Part shown: positions 7,829-14,208 of the stretch, one piece after another
Layout of the letters: each line of letters begins with the position of its first letter
Numbering within the stretch: position 1 is the first letter of the stretch
Assembly: GCA_902803155.1 (NCBI GenBank)
Contig: CADCOU010000068.1
Span: forward strand, 1-16,411
DNA length: 16,411 nucleotides
Origin: an uncultured Lachnospiraceae bacterium
GTDB taxonomy: Bacteria; Bacillota; Clostridia; Lachnospirales; Lachnospiraceae
Direction of reading: 5' to 3'
Program-made: the position numbers and the translations under genes
Notes under the pieces: generated by a model
The model's database searches: none
Told to the model about the DNA's origin: nothing
The model's input: only the letters and a program-made list of their open reading frames with translations

Positions 7829-7979
7829 ACTTTTTCCCTTCCGCAATGATATAACCGCTGCTTCGAATGCCATTATACAGCAGGCTCCACGTCAATTATA
7901 TCCGATTCCGTCTTTTGTTTTTCGTTTTTCATTTCATTTTTTATGACAGACATATATACTGAAAGCAGGAGGTGTTCCT

Positions 7980-8495
7980 ATGAAAAGAGTACAGGATAAA
8001 CGTTATGCCGCTTCCATAAAACCGCTTGCCGTACTGACCCTGTCGCTGATCCTGACACTCATCATGTGTCTCCCTGCTTTTGCAGCTGTATCAAAGGCGC
8101 AGGCGATGAAGACAGCAAAAAAGATGGTCCCTGCTTCCTGCAGATGTACTGAAGCCGAACATGAAAAAGATGACCGGGAATGGGAATTTGAATATCTCTC
8201 AAAAGACCGGAAGACAAAGTATGAAGTCCATGTAGACGATACAACCGGCAAGGTCACGGAACTGGAGATGGAGAAGGTGAACAAAGGATGCGCCTGCTCA
8301 TACAGGATCTCAGCAGCCAAAGCGAATAAAGCGGTCCTGAAGATCATGAAAGGCGCAAAGATCACCGGTACCAGGAAAAAACGTTCAGGATGCAGATGTA
8401 CATACCGGATCAGTTTCAAGTCAAAATGGTATACCGGCTATGCCGTTGTCAATGCCCGGACCGGTAAGGTGATCCGGTGGGAAAAACACTACTGA
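7980..8495 (+). CDS. Exported PepSY-repeat protein with three Cys-x-Cys pairs
   Basis: A 171-residue protein with a strong AGGAGGTG ribosome binding site. Residues 1-36 are a signal peptide ending in LPAFAA. Two PepSY-like units follow: about 37-98, ending in YEVHVDDTTGKVTELE, and about 110-168, ending in GYAVVNARTGKVIRWE. PepSY modules are usually linked to inhibition of secreted peptidases or to cell-surface regulation. Oddly, it has Cys pairs at 54/56, 104/106 and 138/140, and the last two sit in a repeated motif, GCACSYRIS and GCRCTYRIS. These could bind metal or form disulfides. It stands alone, followed by a strong terminator. Function is not known. Confidence 0.8.
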   Translation: MKRVQDKRYAASIKPLAVLTLSLILTLIMCLPAFAAVSKAQAMKTAKKMVPASCRCTEAEHEKDDREWEFEYLSKDRKTKYEVHVDDTTGKVTELEMEKVNKGCACSYRISAAKANKAVLKIMKGAKITGTRKKRSGCRCTYRISFKSKWYTGYAVVNARTGKVIRWEKHY

Positions 8496-8530
8496 GCACA
8501 GCGGTCGTTTCTTCCCCTTTCATAACCAAA

Positions 8531-8578
8531 AAACAGGAGGCCGGACAGCGTTGTCTGTCACGGCCTCCTGTTTATTTT
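8531..8578. terminator. Strong bidirectional terminator
   Basis: A perfect 12-pair stem (8531-8542 with 8562-8573) is extended by an inner 5-pair stem (8544-8548 with 8555-8559). The plus strand continues TTTATTTTA and the minus strand continues into a T run, so it serves both the PepSY gene and the facing XRE gene, whose stop is at 8577. Confidence 0.88.
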
Positions 8579-9092
8579 ACAGAGTTTTGGCTTTCCCCAG
8601 CAGCCTCAATTTGAATTCCCGGATCCGGGCTGCGTATCTGCTCGTAAAGATCACGCCAACAATGATCATGCCAAACGCGATCCCGAGCCCTACGCCTGCT
8701 ATGGTGTCATACACCGGCGAGCTGTCCATCCCGGTAAAATAGATGACCAGGAATACCACAAATCCGACCAGGCCGGCTATGAACAGCCAGTGCATTCTTT
8801 TAAGCAGTCTCGCTTTCTCCTCGTTGCTGTAATCTGCTACCTGCAGTACCGTCTCTTTTAATTCTTCGTTCATGTGCTCACTTTTCCTTTCTCCGTTGAG
8901 GATCTCCCGGAGGTCGACAGAGTAAAGGTCGGAGAGTTCCATCAGAATATCCAGGTCAGGCATGTTGCTGCCTGTCTCCCAGCGGGAAACCGTTCTGCGC
9001 GCGACGCCCATCTGTTCCGCAAGCTGCTCCTGCGTCATCCCTTTTTCTTTCCGAAGTGTCTGAAGGAATGTTCCGATTCTTACTAGATCCAT
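8577..9092 (-). CDS. XRE-family regulator with two C-terminal membrane helices
   Basis: A 171-residue DNA-binding protein. The ATG at 9092 is chosen because AAGGAGGT lies 10 bases upstream; the longer open frame adds 25 residues with no support. Residues 7-60 are a Cro/CI-type helix-turn-helix (MTQEQLAEQMGVARRTVSRWE). A charged linker follows, then two hydrophobic helices at about 102-120 and 128-149. This membrane-anchored XRE form is common in Firmicutes and may respond to envelope state. It lies 168 bases downstream of the CPBP gene, so it may be in the same operon or have its own promoter; a dyad at 9186-9204 lies in that gap. Target genes are not known. Confidence 0.82.
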   Translation of the reverse strand: MDLVRIGTFLQTLRKEKGMTQEQLAEQMGVARRTVSRWETGSNMPDLDILMELSDLYSVDLREILNGERKSEHMNEELKETVLQVADYSNEEKARLLKRMHWLFIAGLVGFVVFLVIYFTGMDSSPVYDTIAGVGLGIAFGMIIVGVIFTSRYAARIREFKLRLLGKAKTL

Positions 9093-9185
9093 TTTCTGCT
9101 GACCTCCTTGTTTACGGCCACAGCGTACAGCGTTTTCCTTTGACGGAACAGGACACAAAGTGAGCAAATGCCCTTTTTTCCGTCA

Positions 9186-9204
9186 TGAGACACATCATGT
9201 CTCA
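9186..9204. promoter_or_regulatory. Inverted repeat, possible operator
   Basis: TGAGACA (9186-9192) and TGTCTCA (9198-9204) form a perfect 7-base dyad around CATCA, about 95 bases upstream of the XRE start. No T run follows on either strand, so a terminator is unlikely; an operator for the XRE protein is a reasonable guess. Confidence 0.35.
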
Positions 9205-9260
9205 CGGACGGACTCTGCCGGAAACGGATGGGCATATCCAGCACCGGTTCATCCATCAGA

Positions 9261-10169
9261 TTATACAGCAAATTCATTTACAGCGATATCTGAATCTTCC
9301 GGCCCTTCTTTTTCTATGTACCTTGTCTCAAGCAGTCTTCCGACATGCCGGGTCTCAAAGAACATATCCCTGTTGAGGAATACGATGACCGCAGCAACTA
9401 TGATCACGACAACAGTTTCCACACATTTCGTCTCCGGAGTCATTGCGATCTTCTCCTGAAGAAAGTTGACAAACAGATGATATATCATACATGCCAGGAT
9501 GGAACGGTCGCTGACAAGGTAAACCCAGGTAATGATGAATCCCAGCGGGATGCCGCTGATGAAAAAGTTGATCACATACAGGGGATTGACCATAAGGCCT
9601 GCCTGATAAGTACCCCTGATAAAGAGCAGCGGGAAATGCCAGAAAGACCATAATGCGCCGAAGATCATGGATTCCCAGAACCAGTTCATGTAAGCGCCGA
9701 TCGAATCCTCACAGTATCCTTTCCAGCCGACTTCCTCAATAATTGATGCAAGCGTCACTGTGATGAGCGCACTGCCGATCCCGACACCGGTAAATGAGAA
9801 GTCTCTGGTAAATGAAAACTGATCAACAGACTGCCCGAATGCAAGCGAAAGCAGGATGGAGCAGACAACAGTTCCCGCAAACAGAAGAATGGCCAGCAGA
9901 ACGTTCATCCATTTTACCCTGTAAAACCCGACAAGCTTGATCCTGAAATCCTTCTTCAGGAGATCCGATCCTGATGCGAAAATGAATACCGTTGATACGA
10001 CTGCCGGGGCAATCAGTCCGATCAGCATGAAGACAGCCCCGATATTCTGGTCCAGAAAGATCGCCGGAATCCAGAAGATCCATGTAAAAAGGTATGCCAG
10101 CGCAAAAAACAACACGGGTCTGTATCTATAAGGTTTTCCATTGCCTGTGTTCATTTCATTATTCTTCAT
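9261..10169 (-). CDS. CPBP-family intramembrane metalloprotease
   Basis: A multi-helix membrane protein of 302 residues with the ABI/CAAX-like (CPBP) motifs: E145-E146 in IIEEVGWKGY, H178 in SFWHFPLLF, and H231 with N235 in YHLFVN. These are the glutamate and histidine residues expected to bind the catalytic metal. The usual arginine after the Glu pair (EExxxR) is lysine here, K150. Start at ATG 10169 follows GGAGG by 11 bases, and lies only 3 bases after the MFS stop, so the two are co-translated. Bacterial members process prenylated or other membrane proteins, or give immunity to peptides; the target cannot be told here. Its place behind a repressor and exporter hints at a role in envelope defence. 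Confidence 0.88.
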   Translation of the reverse strand: MKNNEMNTGNGKPYRYRPVLFFALAYLFTWIFWIPAIFLDQNIGAVFMLIGLIAPAVVSTVFIFASGSDLLKKDFRIKLVGFYRVKWMNVLLAILLFAGTVVCSILLSLAFGQSVDQFSFTRDFSFTGVGIGSALITVTLASIIEEVGWKGYCEDSIGAYMNWFWESMIFGALWSFWHFPLLFIRGTYQAGLMVNPLYVINFFISGIPLGFIITWVYLVSDRSILACMIYHLFVNFLQEKIAMTPETKCVETVVVIIVAAVIVFLNRDMFFETRHVGRLLETRYIEKEGPEDSDIAVNEFAV

Positions 10170-10172
10170 CTT

Positions 10173-11444
10173 TCAGGTTTCCTCCATTGCTTCACTGCCG
10201 ATACGGTTTTCTATATTCTGTTTTTCCAGTTGTCTGATGCTTTCAGGCAGCAGGACCGCCGCTGCTGTCACCGTAAGTAATACGCCTGCGATCATGATCA
10301 CCAGCGCAGAACCTCTCCCGACCCCGCGGTTTCCTGCTTTGCCGAGAAGATCTGCGGCCGCACCGGAAACTGCATATGCAGCCACATATCCAAGCTGCGA
10401 AAGGAACCCGATCATCCCCCAGGCCCTTCCCTGCACCTCATCCGGAATATTCGTCCGTATCAGATAATCCAGGCTGTTATTGGCAAAGGGCAGCATCATA
10501 AAGAACAGGAATCCGAAGAGGCATATGGGAATGATGTTTTCAAACAGCCCGAATCCGAACATGAACAGTCCCGCCAGCATGAGTGCCAGGGCAAGCGTCC
10601 TGACATAATGTCCTTTCAGCCCTCTTGCCCCAAGGACAGCACCGCTCACAAGCATCCCGCAGGCGCATATCGTTTCTGCCGCGCCAAGTGTTTTTGCATC
10701 ACTGAAAGACAGTATGAGCGGCTCAGCCAGTACCTGGAACATTCCCATGAAAAGAGTAATCCCCGACGATACCGCCACAAGGATCAGCACCCCCTTTTTC
10801 TCACAGAGAACGCGCCATCCCTCTTTTATGCTCTGCAGAAACGTCTCATTTTTCTCCGCTGTCCTGCTTCCGATCCCCTTTCTCACGACCGCAGCGCTTA
10901 TGACTGTCAGAAAAAACGTACAGATGTCGATCACAAGCAGGAGTTTTACATCACTCACCGCAAGCAGGAATCCTGCAATGACCGGAGAAAACAGATATCT
11001 CGCACTTCCCGCAAGTGATACCAGGCCGCTTGCCCGGGAGTACTCCTCTTCGGTCAGAAGATCCGTGATCGTCGCACGGAAAGAGGGCTCCAGAAGGGCT
11101 GAAAAAACAGCGCTTACAGACACTCCGATGCATATCTGCGCAAGCGATGCACCGCCGCTCATCATGCAGACCAGGATGAACAGGATGCCGAGCGCAGAAC
11201 ATCCGTCTCCGATCATCATAAGGAGCCTTCGGTCATAACGGTCCGCCAGAACACCCGCAGGAACGGAAAGCAGCAGCGTCGGCAGAAATCCAAGCAGCGT
11301 TACGAGCGCCATGTCTGCAGCACTTCCCGTCAGCCGGAAGATATATACCCCCAGTCCGAAGGCGGTAAGTCCGCCGCCTATGGATGAGATCAGTTCTCCC
11401 GTCCACAGAAGCATGAATTTCCTGAAATTGTCTTTTGCCTTCAT
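10173..11444 (-). CDS. MFS exporter, DHA3 / macrolide-efflux-like
   Basis: A 423-residue major facilitator with about 12 hydrophobic segments. The N-terminal FRKFMLLWTGELISSIG segment and the loop motif GVLADRYDRRLL (about 64-75) match the DHA3 family that includes MefA-type macrolide exporters. Proton-driven export of a drug or toxic lipid-soluble compound is the family role; the substrate is not predictable. It lies 12 bases downstream of the TetR gene and 3 bases upstream of the CPBP gene, so it is the middle gene of a compact operon under local repressor control. The start at 11444 is the only ATG that keeps the first helix whole. Confidence 0.88.
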   Translation of the reverse strand: MKAKDNFRKFMLLWTGELISSIGGGLTAFGLGVYIFRLTGSAADMALVTLLGFLPTLLLSVPAGVLADRYDRRLLMMIGDGCSALGILFILVCMMSGGASLAQICIGVSVSAVFSALLEPSFRATITDLLTEEEYSRASGLVSLAGSARYLFSPVIAGFLLAVSDVKLLLVIDICTFFLTVISAAVVRKGIGSRTAEKNETFLQSIKEGWRVLCEKKGVLILVAVSSGITLFMGMFQVLAEPLILSFSDAKTLGAAETICACGMLVSGAVLGARGLKGHYVRTLALALMLAGLFMFGFGLFENIIPICLFGFLFFMMLPFANNSLDYLIRTNIPDEVQGRAWGMIGFLSQLGYVAAYAVSGAAADLLGKAGNRGVGRGSALVIMIAGVLLTVTAAAVLLPESIRQLEKQNIENRIGSEAMEET

Positions 11445-11456
11445 CTGTCCGGTTCC

Positions 11457-12047
11457 TTATCTGATCAGTTCCCTGATAAAGTCCATCGTTCCCGGTTCTG
11501 CGCCGAGCAGTTTTTCCGTCATATCGATGAATACTGCGATATCACGGTCTGTATAATTTCTCTCATCAAAGGTATCATTACTGATGACAATCAGCATCCT
11601 GACCCGTTCCCGGATGTTATCACAGGAAAAGACGCCTTCCCGTATCCCTTCTTCAACCACCTCGGAGAGAATCGGTATTACCGTCTCAACCAGTCTCTGC
11701 CGGATCTTGTTATGCATGATGATGTTTTCCGGCTGCATCAGCGCACCCTCGATCGGCTGTTCTTCCGGTGCAGGGCGAAGGGACGTGACGATTCCGACGA
11801 TCTTCTGCGGTACGGGAACAGGTGCTGTAAGGATCTGTCTCGCTGCTTCCGCTTCTTTATCGATCATCATCCCGATCACTTCCTCCAGAGTCTGCTCCTT
11901 GCTCCTGAAGTAATAGTAGTAAGTTCCCTTCGCTATGCCGGCTTCTTCGATGATGTCATCCACGCTGGTATTCTCGTACCCCCGGGAGACGAACATTCTG
12001 TATGCGATCTGAAGCAGTTCCTGTTTCCTTCTTTCACCCTTTTTCAT
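11457..12047 (-). CDS. TetR/AcrR-family repressor
   Basis: A regulator of 196 residues. The helix-turn-helix is at about residues 8-50 with the hallmark GIAKGTYYYYFRSKEQ (38-52). The C-terminal helical domain binds the ligand. Two ATGs are adjacent; 12047 is preferred because AGGAG lies 7 bases upstream, while for 12050 the gap is only 4. It leads the operon with the MFS exporter and CPBP protease, the usual repressor-pump arrangement. Matching dyads on both sides of the promoter at 12083-12111 suggest it represses its own operon until a substrate of the pump binds. Confidence 0.9.
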   Translation of the reverse strand: MKKGERRKQELLQIAYRMFVSRGYENTSVDDIIEEAGIAKGTYYYYFRSKEQTLEEVIGMMIDKEAEAARQILTAPVPVPQKIVGIVTSLRPAPEEQPIEGALMQPENIIMHNKIRQRLVETVIPILSEVVEEGIREGVFSCDNIRERVRMLIVISNDTFDERNYTDRDIAVFIDMTEKLLGAEPGTMDFIRELIR

Positions 12048-12061
12048 CATGCAGCTCCTTT

Positions 12062-12078
12062 TTCGACTATTGGTCGGT
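12062..12078. promoter_or_regulatory. Predicted TetR operator O1 (downstream of the -10)
   Basis: TTCGACT-ATT-GGTCGGT has the same 7-3-7 layout and left arm as the perfect dyad at 12119-12135, with a degenerate right arm. It covers the likely transcription start of the tetR operon. Confidence 0.6.
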
Positions 12079-12082
12079 TTTT

Positions 12083-12111
12083 AAGATACAGCACTTCCTT
12101 CTCCGTGTCAA
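12083..12111 (-). promoter_or_regulatory. Promoter of the tetR-MFS-CPBP operon
   Basis: On the minus strand TTGACA (12111-12106), a 17-base spacer and TATCTT (12088-12083) form a strong sigma-A promoter about 35 bases before the tetR start. Confidence 0.75.
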
Positions 12112-12118
12112 GAACTTT

Positions 12119-12135
12119 TTCGACTAAGAGTCGAA
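12119..12135. promoter_or_regulatory. Predicted TetR operator O2 (upstream of the -35)
   Basis: TTCGACT-AAG-AGTCGAA is a perfect 7-3-7 palindrome just upstream of the tetR -35 box. Its centre is 57 bases from that of O1. Confidence 0.65.
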
Positions 12136-12169
12136 CAAAGAACCAGCCGGCCCGGCTGGTTCTTTGTTC
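12133..12169 (-). terminator. Terminator of the SH3-domain gene
   Basis: A perfect 17-base inverted repeat (12133-12149 with 12153-12169), G+C rich at the tip and A/T rich at the base, lies about 55 bases after the SH3 gene stop. The T-rich 3' arm can serve as the U tract. It overlaps operator O2 by three bases. Confidence 0.75.
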
Positions 12170-12224
12170 ATGTATATTCTCATTGTCATAGTTCAAAGCG
12201 CAGCAGCAATCGTCTCAGATATGC

Positions 12225-13271
12225 TCAGGATGTGAACACATGCTTATTGCCGTCTTTGACCTGGAATTCGCTGTCTGAGAGCTGTACATAGGTCGTTCCG
12301 TCTTCTTCACGCCAGTAACCGTCCGAACCCTGATAGATCTTATAAGCCTGCCCGTACTCATCATAAACGGTTACTGAAGGGTGACTGTAAAAGTCTTCCT
12401 CATATACCTCAAGCGGATAATAAGTTGTCAGTCGTTTGGTGCCTTCATAGACCTGGAAGTCCGTGTCGGAGAGCCGGACATACGCCGTTCCGCTTCTATC
12501 GCGCCAGTAGCCGTCCATGCCTTCATAGAGCGTGTAGGCTTCCCCCATTTCATCATAGACGGTCTTCACGGCTCCGGAATATGCGGTGTCGGAAGATGTC
12601 CCGCTGTCCGTTTTCTGGGCAGGCGCGGTATCTGAAAGGAAGTTGCCTGCTACATAGCCTGTCCCGCTTCCATACTCGATCTGATACCATCCGGTATCCT
12701 CACCGTTTCTCTGTACGAATCCGAGCACCCTTACAGCGGAACCATTTTTTAATGTGCCGAGGATCTGATCATCTGTCGAGCAGCCCGCCCGCACATTCAG
12801 TTCATTTGCGGTCACGTACATGGTCTTGTCCATGGATACGACAGAATACTCACTGACATGGGTCTCATTTTCCTTTTTGACAGCAACCTTTGTATCGTAC
12901 TTCAGAACCTTGGCGGACATGATCGCCTGGGCGACCTCCGGAATATCTTCCGCATTCACAACCAGTCCGGTGATAATGAACACCTCATTCTGTGTGGAGA
13001 AAATTGCCTGATATACATCGACATAATGATCATCGGCGACCGCGATATCCGGAAGCTTTTCTCCGTTCGAATAATGCTCGATCGTAATGACATTTCCGCC
13101 ATCGCTCAATACGATCCATTTCGTCGGATCCTCGATCTCCTCCCAGCTCTCGTCCGGAAGTTCGATCGAGAGAACGCCGTCCGATGATGTGAACGTCTCA
13201 GCCGCCGCCGGTACTGCAAAGCACAGAGCGGCAATGATTACAAGTACTGCAATGGTCGTTTTTCTGATCAT
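12225..13271 (-). CDS. Exported SH3-domain protein with a two-copy C-terminal repeat
   Basis: A 348-residue secreted protein. The ATG at 13271 is chosen because GAGAGGAGA lies about 7 bases upstream; the open frame reaches 13295 but that ATG lacks a site. Residues 1-26 are a signal peptide ending in VPAAAE. Residues 27-150 form an unassigned domain. A bacterial SH3 domain spans about 151-214 (YVTANELNVRAG to GYVAGNFLSD), a module that commonly binds cell-wall peptides. After a Ser/Thr linker, two 43-residue repeats lie at 238-280 and 302-344, sharing VYDE-G-AY--Y-G-DGYWR---GT-YV-LSD--FQV--G-K. There is no catalytic domain, so a wall-binding or signalling role is likely. It is monocistronic, with its own promoter and terminator. 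Confidence 0.8.
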   Translation of the reverse strand: MIRKTTIAVLVIIAALCFAVPAAAETFTSSDGVLSIELPDESWEEIEDPTKWIVLSDGGNVITIEHYSNGEKLPDIAVADDHYVDVYQAIFSTQNEVFIITGLVVNAEDIPEVAQAIMSAKVLKYDTKVAVKKENETHVSEYSVVSMDKTMYVTANELNVRAGCSTDDQILGTLKNGSAVRVLGFVQRNGEDTGWYQIEYGSGTGYVAGNFLSDTAPAQKTDSGTSSDTAYSGAVKTVYDEMGEAYTLYEGMDGYWRDRSGTAYVRLSDTDFQVYEGTKRLTTYYPLEVYEEDFYSHPSVTVYDEYGQAYKIYQGSDGYWREEDGTTYVQLSDSEFQVKDGNKHVFTS

Positions 13272-13336
13272 AGTGCTGTCTCCTCTCATATTCATGAATA
13301 TGGTTTATTTCACAGAATACTGACTGCAGGACACCC

Positions 13337-13359
13337 ATGGTAATTCCAAAGAATACCAT
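13337..13359. promoter_or_regulatory. Hairpin/dyad at the SH3 gene transcription start
   Basis: ATGGTA (13337-13342) pairs with TACCAT (13354-13359), and after a bulged A, TTC pairs with GAA around a CAAA loop. It lies at the predicted 5' end of the SH3 transcript and could be an operator or a leader hairpin. Confidence 0.3.
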
Positions 13360-13371
13360 TGTTCACAGGTT

Positions 13372-13400
13372 ATTATAACAGAAAGAGCAGTTTGTGAACA
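13372..13400 (-). promoter_or_regulatory. Promoter of the SH3-domain gene (extended -10)
   Basis: The minus strand has TGTTCA (13400-13395), a 17-base spacer and a perfect TATAAT (13377-13372) preceded by TGT, which makes an extended -10. The leader would be about 95 bases. Confidence 0.6.
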
Positions 13401-13482
13401 TAATCCGGCCGGGACTCCGTCACATGCATTTCTTTCAGAAAACGGCGGCTGTTTCCAGAAGCGAAATACAGGCGTTTTCTTA

Positions 13483-13511
13483 TTGAAAAGGCGCCGGCAT
13501 ACGATTACGAT
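13483..13511 (+). promoter_or_regulatory. Promoter of the histidine phosphatase gene
   Basis: TTGAAA (13483-13488), a 17-base spacer and TACGAT (13506-13511) give a moderate sigma-A promoter about 50 bases before the ATG. The rest of 13381-13560 shows no gene. Confidence 0.45.
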
Positions 13512-13560
13512 AATAAAACAAGAGAAGCAGTTCATTACGTCAGGTCGGGGAACAGTAAAG

Positions 13561-14208
13561 ATGAAAATACTCCTGATACGCCACGGCAAATCCGTTATGA
13601 AATGGGAAACAAGATATACTTCTGAAGAATACAACAAGGCCTGTGAGGAATATGATAATGCAGGCATCTTTCCGATCGATGCTGCACAGGATACCGGAGA
13701 CTATGAACGTATCTGCGTCAGCACCAAAAAACGTGCGGTTCAGACAGCAAAGCAGCTGTTCCCGTCCGCTCCGGAGGACATGATCCGGCAAACGCCATTG
13801 CTTGACGAGGTTCCTCTCAGGGCTTTTGACAGTTCACCGAAGAAACGCCACAGATGGGTCTATGAACTGATGGGAAGGCTTCAGTGGAGATTCGGCAGCG
13901 GGCAGGACGAATCCTATGGCGAGACAAAGGTTCGGGCAGACAGACTGATTGAAGAGATCGAAAAAGAAAACAGAAATGTAATCCTGGTATCCCACGGCTT
14001 TTTCCTGGAAGTGCTGCTGCGCCGCCTGAAAAAACGCGGAAGATACGAAGTGTATCGCAGCAGCTTAATCGGCATCGCGCCTCTTGAGAAGATCAGGGTC
14101 ATCGACAAACAGCCTCATTGCGGCGGCTGCCGCCATAACTGTCCTCTGAAAAATCCAGGCTGTGTGATCGGACAGGATAAGGCAGCTCTTCTTAATCACT
14201 CTCCCTGA
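13561..14208 (+). CDS. Histidine phosphatase family protein with a Cys-rich tail
   Basis: A 215-residue member of the phosphoglycerate-mutase-like (histidine phosphatase) superfamily. The ATG at 13561 is chosen because the phosphohistidine motif LLIRHGKS then starts at residue 4 (H8), as is usual, and GGGGAA lies 8 bases upstream; the longer open frame adds basic residues without support. E83 in DEVPL is the likely acid and H145 in LVSHGFF is the second catalytic His. The core ends near residue 183. The last 30 residues add HCGGCRHNCPLKNPGC, with Cys at 187, 190, 194 and 201, a pattern suited to zinc or an iron-sulfur centre and not part of the ordinary fold. The 3' end overlaps the facing XRE-TPR gene by 17 bases. 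Substrate is unknown. Confidence 0.85.
   Translation: MKILLIRHGKSVMKWETRYTSEEYNKACEEYDNAGIFPIDAAQDTGDYERICVSTKKRAVQTAKQLFPSAPEDMIRQTPLLDEVPLRAFDSSPKKRHRWVYELMGRLQWRFGSGQDESYGETKVRADRLIEEIEKENRNVILVSHGFFLEVLLRRLKKRGRYEVYRSSLIGIAPLEKIRVIDKQPHCGGCRHNCPLKNPGCVIGQDKAALLNHSP

Noticed and set aside
7872..7905. TATAAT and TTGACG on the minus strand as a lipoprotein promoter
   Set aside because: The boxes are only 12 bases apart, too close for a normal sigma-A promoter, so no firm call was made.
7932..7960. TATACT with a T-rich -35 as promoter of the PepSY gene
   Set aside because: The start of transcription would fall inside the ribosome binding site, and the -35 is poor.
9186..9204. Dyad as a terminator of the CPBP gene
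   Set aside because: It is followed by G and A bases on the minus strand, with no T tract.
9083..9277. 64-codon minus-strand frame between CPBP and XRE genes
   Set aside because: It starts inside the CPBP gene without a ribosome binding site and its translation looks random.
13438..13479. GAAAACG / CGTTTTC inverted repeat before the phosphatase promoter
   Set aside because: Arms are only 7 bases and 28 bases apart, which is easily chance.
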